From positions 1 through 16,409 of the forward strand of contig CAAGDX010000021.1 of the NCBI GenBank assembly GCA_900768685.1: a stretch of 16,409 nt of DNA, written 5' to 3'. Below the pieces are notes generated by a model. That model saw only the letters and a program-made list of their open reading frames with translations. It did not search any database and was not told the origin of the DNA. This stretch comes from Bacteroidales bacterium. GTDB taxonomy: Bacteria; Bacteroidota; Bacteroidia; Bacteroidales; Muribaculaceae. Positions 8,140 to 13,514 of the stretch are shown here, piece by piece; within the stretch, counting starts at the first letter, position 1, and each line of letters opens with the position of its first letter. The position numbers and the translations under genes are program-made.

Positions 8140-8230
8140 AATCGGGACAAAATGCCAAAATAACAAGTGAAAATCGGGACAATTTGTCCCGATTTTCTGC
8201 AAAAAAATAGTAACTTTGTCCCGATTAAAA
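8140..8230. promoter_or_regulatory. Operator array (ATCGGGACAAA half-sites) at the fic promoter
   Basis: Four copies of the half-site AATCGGGACAA occur: one direct at 8140-8150, two as a perfect palindrome (14-bp arms around one central base, 8169-8197), and one inverted at 8216-8226. The last copy overlaps the -7 element TAACTTTG (8211-8218), and transcription would start near 8225, so a protein bound here should block RNA polymerase. The only TTTG at a comparable upstream position (8183-8186, inside the palindrome) is 24 bp away, longer than usual. The likely ligand is the winged-helix N-terminus of the Fic protein itself (inference). Confidence 0.8.
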
Positions 8231-8240
8231 TACTGTTTAT

Positions 8241-9275
8241 ATGACAACAGAAATTGAAATTTTACAATATTTGCATTATCATCCCCTTTCCAAGCGAACG
8301 GAAATAGGACGTGCTATCACCCTGGAAATTAGTGATAGAACACTTAAACGTATCATTTCAGATTGCGTGGAAAAAGGATACATAGAGGTGGTGGGCAAAG
8401 GTCCTGCTACCTGTTATAAACTCACACCCCAGGCACATGTGACAATGCCGCTAAATCTTGACACTTATTTTGACAAAGATATTGATGAACGTATTGTTCA
8501 GGAACATTTTAATTTTGAATTGATACGTGATATCTTGCCAAACGTTTGCTTGTTCACTAATGAGGAATTAGACGTACTGAACAAAGCACAGTCAAAATTT
8601 CGTGAACACCTGTCTGAAATGACTGATGTAGAATACAGAAAGGAAATGGAAAGATTAGGCATAGACTTATCATGGAAATCTTCACAGATTGAGGGTAATA
8701 CTTATTCCTTACTTGAAACGGAACGACTCCTCAAAGAGAAAAAAACAGCAAGTGGAAAAACAAAAGAAGAAGCGGTGATGCTCTTAAACCACAAAGATGC
8801 CCTTGATTTTATACTTGATGTGCCGGATTATCTAAGCGAGATTTCGCTGAGCAGAATAGAAGAAATACATGCCTTGCTTACTAAAGAACTTGGCGTAGAA
8901 ACCAGTATCCGTCATAGACGAGTTGGTATAACCGGAACTAATTATCAGCCGTTAGACAATGAGTTTCAAATCCGTGAAGCAATTGAAGATACTTGTACGC
9001 TGATAAATACTAAAAGTGAAGTATTTGAAAAAGCACTGCTGGCACTTATTCTTCTTTCATATATTCAGGCTTTTATGGACGGAAATAAGCGTACTGCACG
9101 AATTATTAGCAATGGAATCTTGATAGCAAACGGATATTGTCCTATTTCTTTCCGAAGTGTGGATTCCATTGATTATAAGAAAGCAATGCTTATGTTTTAT
9201 GAGCAAAACAATATTGCCGCTTTCAAGCAGATTTTTATTGAACAATTTCTTTTTGCCGTAAAAACATATTTCTAA
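8241..9275 (+). CDS. HTH-Fic family protein lacking the catalytic histidine
   Basis: This 344-aa protein has an N-terminal winged-helix DNA-binding domain (about residues 1-68) and a Fic fold (about 100-344). Fic enzymes usually transfer AMP or another nucleotide-derived group to target hydroxyls. The motif HxFx(D/E)GN(G/K)RxxR appears here as QAFMDGNKRTAR at 276-287, so the catalytic His is Gln276 while the anion-binding GNKR is intact. An inhibitory-helix motif (S/T)xxxE(G/N) is present as S147-SQI-E151-G152, placing it with Fic proteins that carry an N-terminal inhibitory helix. The protein is probably a transcriptional regulator with altered, lost or different catalysis; a known Gln-containing subfamily is possible. 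The start follows the promoter by about 16 bp. The stop codon TAA abuts the MITE. Confidence 0.9.
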   Translation: MTTEIEILQYLHYHPLSKRTEIGRAITLEISDRTLKRIISDCVEKGYIEVVGKGPATCYKLTPQAHVTMPLNLDTYFDKDIDERIVQEHFNFELIRDILPNVCLFTNEELDVLNKAQSKFREHLSEMTDVEYRKEMERLGIDLSWKSSQIEGNTYSLLETERLLKEKKTASGKTKEEAVMLLNHKDALDFILDVPDYLSEISLSRIEEIHALLTKELGVETSIRHRRVGITGTNYQPLDNEFQIREAIEDTCTLINTKSEVFEKALLALILLSYIQAFMDGNKRTARIISNGILIANGYCPISFRSVDSIDYKKAMLMFYEQNNIAAFKQIFIEQFLFAVKTYF

Positions 9276-9498
9276 GAGCTTGTCTCATAATGTTAAAGAA
9301 TGACTAAAATGTTAAAGAAACAAAGGAACATAATAGAGAATGAAAAATATAAAATACATACAAGCATAAATTTCGCCAAGATAATCTACCTTTTTGGCTT
9401 TATTCCAGTCACTTAGCTCGCTAAGCACGTTCAGTTTGGGATAAGAATCAATCAAAATCTGCGATTCCATTCTTTTGCTTTCTTTATGAAACAGGTTC
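9276..9498. mobile_element. MITE-like element flanked by TAA
   Basis: The left end GAGCTTGTCTCATAA (9276-9290) and the right end, read inward as GAACCTGTTTCATAA (9498-9484), form 15-bp terminal inverted repeats matching at 12 positions. TAA flanks both sides (9273-9275, which is the fic stop codon, and 9499-9501), consistent with a 3-bp target duplication. At 223 bp the element is too short for a transposase. The end sequence and the TAA target are reminiscent of IS5-type elements (inference). Related ends occur at 12605 and 16241. The interior carries a short minus-strand ORF. Confidence 0.75.
9312..9470 (-). CDS. Short ORF (52 aa) inside the MITE-like element
   Basis: An ATG-started frame of 52 codons begins MESQILIDSYPKLNVLSEL and ends with a strongly hydrophobic stretch (about residues 36-52) that would form one membrane helix. 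A purine-rich AAGAAAGCAAAAGA precedes the ATG. It lies wholly between the terminal repeats. I do not recognise it. It may be a decayed passenger fragment or chance, and the hydrophobic end could simply reflect AT-rich sequence. Confidence 0.25.
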   Translation of the reverse strand: MESQILIDSYPKLNVLSELSDWNKAKKVDYLGEIYACMYFIFFILYYVPLFL

Positions 9499-9533
9499 TA
9501 AATCTAGGAAATATTGTCTAAAATTTCTTTATA

Positions 9534-9614
9534 GCGAAATAATTATTTCATATACATTTGTTATATTGCGAAATATTTTATAATTTTGTAGTATTAAAGT
9601 TCGCAAATTGCGAA
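9534..9614. promoter_or_regulatory. Operators of the XRE-metallopeptidase gene
   Basis: GCGAA-containing sites recur at 9534-9540 (GCGAAAT), 9568-9574 (GCGAAAT) and 9600-9614. The last is a perfect palindrome, TTCGCAA - A - TTGCGAA. A second perfect palindrome, GAAATAATTATTTC, occupies 9536-9549. The sites bracket the promoter at 9557-9588, and the 15-bp palindrome lies just downstream of it, as expected for autorepression by the XRE-type HTH of the following gene. The binding protein is inferred. Confidence 0.65.
9557..9588 (+). promoter_or_regulatory. Promoter of the XRE-metallopeptidase gene
   Basis: TTTG at 9557-9560, a 20-bp spacer and TAATTTTG at 9581-9588 form a near-ideal Bacteroidota promoter. 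Transcription would start near 9595, about 40 bp before the ATG at 9635. Confidence 0.78.
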
Positions 9615-9634
9615 TTTTAAGATTAATCTCAATA

Positions 9635-10711
9635 ATGAATACCCATTTAGACATAATAAAGAAAGCATTAAAAGACCGAGGTATTTCGCAAAAAGCATTT
9701 GCTGAAACGGTAGGCATAGCATCTTCTCACTTGAGTGATATACTTAAAGGCAGAAGGCGTATTACTATTGAGTTCGCCAAAAAAACGGAAGAATGTTTAG
9801 AAATACCGGCTACTATTTTATTGGATTTGCAAATTAAGACTTTAAGTTTCGAAGAAGAAGAGGCAAAAAGCACATTAGAAAAATTCAATGAGTTAATTTC
9901 TATTAAAACTCTGCTAAAAAAGTTAGGTTATAAGTTTAAGAACAATATTGAAAAACTTAAGGCTTTGAATAATTATTATAATATAAATTCAGAGTCTTTA
10001 GAAAAATTTCAAGAGTTATATCAAGGGTGCTTTAGGCGTTCAAGTGCTACCGGAATGGACGAACGTATGATAAGGACTTGGATGTTTTTAGCTCATAAAG
10101 CATCTTGTAACTTAAAGCCAAAAGGAATATACGACCGTTCCAAATTATCGGAATTAAGTAAGATTGTTTCTGAATTATTACATCATAACACAGGCTCTTT
10201 ATTAAAAGATTTGGAAGTGCTGTTGAGTAATTATGGAATAGGACTAATACGTGTTGATAAAATTAATCATGCCTCTATTGATGGTTATTCTTTTTTCAGA
10301 GATAATATTCCATACATTATTATAACTTGTCGTTATGATAGAATTGATTATTTGGCATTTACATTGCTACATGAGATAGGGCATTTAGCATTGGGACATA
10401 CAACGCCAACAAAATCCCAAATTAATTTAGACTTTAGAAGTTACGATGAGGATTCTCACGAAGAACAAGAAGATGCCGCTAATCAATACGCTGCAAACTG
10501 TTTAATTCCTGAGAAAGATTGGATGTTTGCCCCTACAATGCCTTGGAATCCGTTCTTGATACAAGAAAAATATACAAGGTGGTCTCAATTGAAAGGGTTC
10601 AATCCTTGGATAGTACTCGGACGTCTTTCTTACGAAACCGGGATATATAAATTCAAATCCGACTATAAAAGAGCCATTAGTGGTGGAAAGGAGGTAAGTG
10701 TCATGATATAA
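9635..10711 (+). CDS. XRE-HTH / ImmA-IrrE family metallopeptidase
   Basis: This 358-aa protein has an N-terminal HigA/XRE-type helix-turn-helix (about residues 5-60, with GISQKAFAETVGIASSHLSD). Its C-terminal zinc-protease domain is of the ImmA/IrrE type, with HEIGH at 246-250 and a likely third ligand in the EEQEDAANQYAA segment near 280. ImmA-type proteases cleave phage, ICE or stress repressors; fused proteins of this kind are common in toxin-antitoxin and phage-conflict loci. A frame from a TTG at 9608 is open, but it would start inside the operator palindrome. I chose the ATG at 9635 because MNTHLDIIKKAL aligns with the usual HigA-like start. The gene looks AT-rich and lies in the island bounded by element remnants. 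Its target is unknown; the downstream cassette is a candidate. Confidence 0.88.
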   Translation: MNTHLDIIKKALKDRGISQKAFAETVGIASSHLSDILKGRRRITIEFAKKTEECLEIPATILLDLQIKTLSFEEEEAKSTLEKFNELISIKTLLKKLGYKFKNNIEKLKALNNYYNINSESLEKFQELYQGCFRRSSATGMDERMIRTWMFLAHKASCNLKPKGIYDRSKLSELSKIVSELLHHNTGSLLKDLEVLLSNYGIGLIRVDKINHASIDGYSFFRDNIPYIIITCRYDRIDYLAFTLLHEIGHLALGHTTPTKSQINLDFRSYDEDSHEEQEDAANQYAANCLIPEKDWMFAPTMPWNPFLIQEKYTRWSQLKGFNPWIVLGRLSYETGIYKFKSDYKRAISGGKEVSVMI

Positions 10712-10912
10712 TCATATTTCCATTGGCACAAAACAGCCCCATCTTCGGCAAAAGGTGGAGCTGATAGTGAAACGGATAGTTTCACAGTGCATTAATCCTT
10801 TAGCGAGTGGATTTGGCGTTGCAAATTTATGTAATTTAGCTGAATTAAACAACACCAAATTCCATTAACATAGCTAATTAACAAATTTAACTAAATTTAA
10901 CTAAATTATAAA
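10712..10912 (+). other. Structured AT-rich leader before the DUF4417 cassette
   Basis: This 201-bp spacer has no gene that I can support. It holds an imperfect hairpin (AGCCCCATCTT at 10733 with AAGGTGGAGCT, loop CGGCAA), then a perfect hairpin with arms GTGAAAC / GTTTCAC and a GGATA loop (about 10768-10786). A longer imperfect inverted repeat follows (ATTTGGCGTT at 10811-10820 with AACACCAAAT at 10851-10860). Two copies of AAATTTAACT plus a partial third (10883-10907) end just before the ATG. No clear TAnnTTTG promoter was found; TAATTTAG at 10832-10839 is the nearest. It could be a regulatory leader or a small RNA. Confidence 0.45.
10883..10907. repeat. 10-bp tandem repeat AAATTTAACT
   Basis: Two exact units (10883-10892 and 10893-10902) and a partial third (AAATT) lie 6 bp before the ATG of the DUF4417-like gene. 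The spacing equals about one helical turn, which would suit a phased protein-binding site. An unstructured AT-rich translation leader is the alternative. Confidence 0.6.
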
Positions 10913-11707
10913 ATGGAAAAAGTTAAATACACACAGCTACAATTACCCTTTGCTGAACCTGAATTCAACGTATCATATCGTTCAGATATACATCTAAACT
11001 TGTTAGGAAACCCTAATAGCTTCACTTTTAAAGAAATAATGGAGATTTTAGGTAATCCGATGAAAGTAAAAGAATGGGATCGAAGAAAGTGCACCATTCT
11101 TAATAAGCATTTGCTTTCAGCAAATCATCCTGTTGAAGGTCCTTTTGAACTGCCCAAATTAAGACCTTACCAAGGAGCAGTACCTAATATTTTTCTTCCT
11201 TATTCTGCAAAGATACCTAAGGACTCCTATAAGTATGGTGTACATTGTCATCAAGACGATTGGAGTTTTGCATCCTCTTGGAAAAAGCCTATAATGGGAT
11301 TAAACCGCATAATCAGATATAAAGTTGCTATCGGTCCTGATTACTCATTGTTCGTTGACGGGAAAAAATGCGAGAATATTGAGCAGTTACGGCGTAATCG
11401 AACAATTTCATCATTTTGGCAACATTTTGTACCTACCATTCAATCAGCATCATGGGGAGATGCAGATAGCATACTTACATACGCTTTTGACGGATTAGCT
11501 GAAGAAAGCTGGACTTCAATAAGTCATGCAGCCATTGGAAATAATCAGGAAAAACGACTCTTTGAGTTTGCAATTAAAACGTTAGTTGAAAAGAAACGAC
11601 CAATAGGCCTTTTGGTATTTGGTTTTCCATTGCATTTTGATCCCGGTGTACCAGTGAAAGTTTTTCCTTGTAGAATTAATTTCTTACGTAGCTTAAAAAG
11701 AAGATAA
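10913..11707 (+). CDS. DUF4417-like protein
   Basis: This 264-aa protein is of unknown function. From about residue 100 it resembles DUF4417 proteins of phages and mobile elements: a VHCHQDDWSFASSW segment, then AIGPDYSLFVDGKKC, QSASWGDADSILTYAFDGL and a late GLLVFGFP. The spacing of the PDYS, WGD and FDG motifs suggests a conserved catalytic or binding fold, but no biochemical role is known to me. It has no signal peptide or membrane segment. It opens a three-gene cassette with 2-bp and 19-bp gaps, so the genes are almost certainly co-transcribed. The family assignment is from memory of motif patterns and should be treated as moderate. Confidence 0.65.
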   Translation: MEKVKYTQLQLPFAEPEFNVSYRSDIHLNLLGNPNSFTFKEIMEILGNPMKVKEWDRRKCTILNKHLLSANHPVEGPFELPKLRPYQGAVPNIFLPYSAKIPKDSYKYGVHCHQDDWSFASSWKKPIMGLNRIIRYKVAIGPDYSLFVDGKKCENIEQLRRNRTISSFWQHFVPTIQSASWGDADSILTYAFDGLAEESWTSISHAAIGNNQEKRLFEFAIKTLVEKKRPIGLLVFGFPLHFDPGVPVKVFPCRINFLRSLKRR

Positions 11708-11709
11708 CT

Positions 11710-12153
11710 ATGGGACAACAAAAAGATTATATCAAAGAAGGCGGATTTATTAGGTATCTATACTATCAAGACGGTGATATTATTGTTGCCTCCAATGGTG
11801 TTTCAGGAAAAGTTGTCAAAAAGATTAATGGTACACCATTTGATGGGCTCCCTTTATTCTCAAAATCGAGTGAGGTTTATTTTAAGACAAACCCTGACGG
11901 GATAATAGTCCAAGCAAGAATATATCGGAATCGAAAACCTGTATGTGATTTTGATTGGGATCATGAACATACTAATCGTAAATCGGGTGAACATTTTGAG
12001 GTAGGTATTGTTCATGTTCAAGAGTACAAAATGGACTCTAAGGGGCAATATAAACGACAAAGTCAAAAGGCTAGATACATGTCAAATGACGAAATAAATA
12101 AATTCGGAGAATTGCTAAAGAAAGCAAATCCGGATATTAAACTTCGTCCATAA
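11710..12153 (+). CDS. Hypothetical protein with D/H-rich motif, possible nuclease-like
   Basis: This 147-aa protein starts 2 bp after the DUF4417-like stop, so translation is probably coupled. Its centre has VCDFDWDHEHTN (about residues 77-88) and then EHFEVGIVHVQEY. This arrangement of Asp and His recalls a C-terminal domain attached to phage head proteins and some polymorphic toxins, but I cannot name the family with confidence. The C-terminal third is basic (QYKRQSQKARY). There is no signal peptide. Metal binding or a small nuclease is possible; both are inference. The acidic gene downstream could be its partner. Confidence 0.6.
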   Translation: MGQQKDYIKEGGFIRYLYYQDGDIIVASNGVSGKVVKKINGTPFDGLPLFSKSSEVYFKTNPDGIIVQARIYRNRKPVCDFDWDHEHTNRKSGEHFEVGIVHVQEYKMDSKGQYKRQSQKARYMSNDEINKFGELLKKANPDIKLRP

Positions 12154-12172
12154 CCATTAAATAAATATATAT

Positions 12173-12580
12173 ATGAATAAATTTTTCTATAATCCGGAAG
12201 ATTGGGATTCTATGGTTGATACTCCGGAAGAATTTGAGGAAGCCCTAATAAATCCGTTCTCTACAGAGGAAAAGGATTTTTTAGAACAAATGAGATATAA
12301 AATTTCTAAAGAAATTGCAGCAAGCAACGAAGTCTTACTTCGTGATGACGAAAACGAAGATGGAATTTACCTTCTCCGTGTTGGAAACGATGACTTTATT
12401 GTGGGTAGAATTACCACAGATAGTTCATATTTAAAACATCCTAATGAAATAGCTGGATTATTTGGCTTTTTAGAATTTGACCTATATCCCTATTTACATA
12501 GACATATTTCTATTAAAGAATGGCTACGCAAAAGAAATTATAAGGGAATTCGTTACGACAGAAATAACGATTTGACATAA
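12173..12580 (+). CDS. Acidic hypothetical protein, possible partner or immunity protein
   Basis: This 135-aa protein is rich in Asp and Glu, most densely in the first 70 residues (for example DTPEEFEEAL and RDDENEDG), with a more basic C-terminus (EWLRKRNYKGIRYDRNN). It has no membrane segment or signal peptide. It begins 19 bp after the preceding gene and ends the cassette. A small acidic protein after a small basic one resembles a toxin-immunity or toxin-antitoxin layout, but no family is recognised and the role is inference. Confidence 0.6.
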   Translation: MNKFFYNPEDWDSMVDTPEEFEEALINPFSTEEKDFLEQMRYKISKEIAASNEVLLRDDENEDGIYLLRVGNDDFIVGRITTDSSYLKHPNEIAGLFGFLEFDLYPYLHRHISIKEWLRKRNYKGIRYDRNNDLT

Positions 12581-12604
12581 CCGGAGTCTATGCGATAGAC
12601 ATAA

Positions 12605-12633
12605 GAGCCTAGGTAAATGTTAAAAACAGATTC
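12605..12633. mobile_element. Collapsed 29-bp remnant of the MITE-like element
   Basis: GAGCCT (12605-12610) matches the first 6 bases of the element end at 16241. AAATGTTAAAAA (12615-12626) is identical to 12 bases just inside that end (16257-16268). ACAGATTC (12626-12633) matches the right end of the 9276-9498 element at 7 of 8 positions. TAA flanks both sides (12602-12604 and 12634-12636). It looks like an internally deleted or partly excised copy, and it marks the right edge of the AT-rich island. Confidence 0.6.
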
Positions 12634-12634
12634 T

Positions 12635-12670
12635 AAAAAAATCCTGCTCGCTTTTGCGGCAGGATTTTTA
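12635..12670 (-). terminator. Terminator of the OmpH/Skp-like gene (bidirectional)
   Basis: AAAAATCCTGC (12637-12647) pairs perfectly with GCAGGATTTTT (12659-12669), and an inner CGC-TTTT-GCG hairpin extends the stem. On the minus strand it is followed by a T run and lies about 25 bp after the stop codon. The + strand also ends in T5, so it can also stop the island cassette. Confidence 0.92.
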
Positions 12671-12695
12671 GCTTATTATTAGGAGAAGTTATTTC

Positions 12696-13283
12696 TTATT
12701 TTTCTTCTTTAGTCTCTACTTTTTTGTAGCGAGCATTAAGTCCTTCTACAACTTCTTTGGTGATATCAAGTTCAGGGTTGAAATATGCACCGGCTGCTTT
12801 GTAAAGGATAGCATCGTATGGGTGAGTTTTGATGTATTCTGCAATAAAGTTGTTGAGAGAGTCTTGGAGAGCTACAGATTGGTCGTAAGCATCTTGCTGT
12901 GCTTGTTCCTGGAGTCTGCCCAGGTAAACTTCAGCTTCGCGTTGCTGCTGCTGGAAACGCTGCAAGTCTGCTTCGTATGTGGATTGAGAAATGTATCCGT
13001 TGTTGCGGGCTTTATTTTCAATCTCAGTGGCACGTTTTTGGAGTTCTTGCTGTTTTGTGCGTTGAGCACTCTCAAGTTTGTTCAGTGCACGGAGGTTTAT
13101 TTCATTAAAATCTTTTACGAGGTTGTAATTTGCATTGATGGAATCCAGGTCAATGTAGCGGATGTTCAGAGCTGCAGTAGCTTCCGGATTGGCAATTACT
13201 TTTTCTTCCTTATTAGCAGAGCCACATGATACGAATGCAACAGTGGCAGCGAGTAGCAATACTCTTGTAGCGATTTTTCTCAT
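12696..13283 (-). CDS. OmpH/Skp-family lipoprotein
   Basis: This 195-aa protein has a lipoprotein signal peptide ending AFVSC (Cys20) and a central coiled coil (about residues 60-140) rich in Gln, Glu, Lys and Arg. The pattern is that of the OmpH/Skp periplasmic chaperones, which hold outer-membrane proteins in transit. The opening IRYIDLDSINANYNLVKDF matches the typical N-terminal strand of the family (usually iayVDlqkI). The C-terminal YDAILYKAAGAYFNPELDITKEVVEGLN matches the family end. Lipidation distinguishes it from soluble Skp. It would act on the periplasmic side of a membrane. It stands alone, convergent with the island genes, with its own terminator. Confidence 0.86.
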   Translation of the reverse strand: MRKIATRVLLLAATVAFVSCGSANKEEKVIANPEATAALNIRYIDLDSINANYNLVKDFNEINLRALNKLESAQRTKQQELQKRATEIENKARNNGYISQSTYEADLQRFQQQQREAEVYLGRLQEQAQQDAYDQSVALQDSLNNFIAEYIKTHPYDAILYKAAGAYFNPELDITKEVVEGLNARYKKVETKEEK

Positions 13284-13446
13284 TTAAAAATTACGTATTA
13301 TCTTTATTTTTAGTTAATTATATTCTTGTTTTCAGTGTTTCGCCAAAAGTGTAACTCTTGTGCGGAACGGAAATCTTGTGCAAATTTAAGAAAGATGTTC
13401 AAATAATTTGCAATTTATCAATTTTATTTTGTAACTTAGATGCCGA

Positions 13447-13471
13447 AAAACGTTGTTTTTAACAATGTTTT
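13447..13471 (+). promoter_or_regulatory. Hairpin in the pepD leader
   Basis: AAAACGTTGTT (13447-13457) pairs along its full length with AACAATGTTTT (13461-13471, one G-U pair) around a 3-nt TTT loop, 43 bp before the chosen pepD start. It may be an operator or an RNA element. The G-U pair slightly favours RNA. No convincing promoter was placed in the 231-bp spacer 13284-13514. Confidence 0.45.
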
Positions 13472-13514
13472 AGACTATAAAAGCAATTTTCACTACTTAA
13501 TTTATAATTTCACT

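Noticed and set aside
9608..9634. TTG start of the XRE-metallopeptidase gene at 9608
   Set aside because: The TTG lies inside the operator palindrome and only about 13 bp after the predicted transcription start; the ATG at 9635 matches HigA-like N-termini.
10712..10912. Retron or other reverse-transcriptase-linked RNA in the structured leader
   Set aside because: No reverse transcriptase or other retron component is encoded in the window.
13440..13514. N-terminal extension of PepD from the ATG at 13440
   Set aside because: The 25 extra residues do not look like the family N-terminus and cover a leader hairpin. The ATG at 13515 fits PepD proteins.
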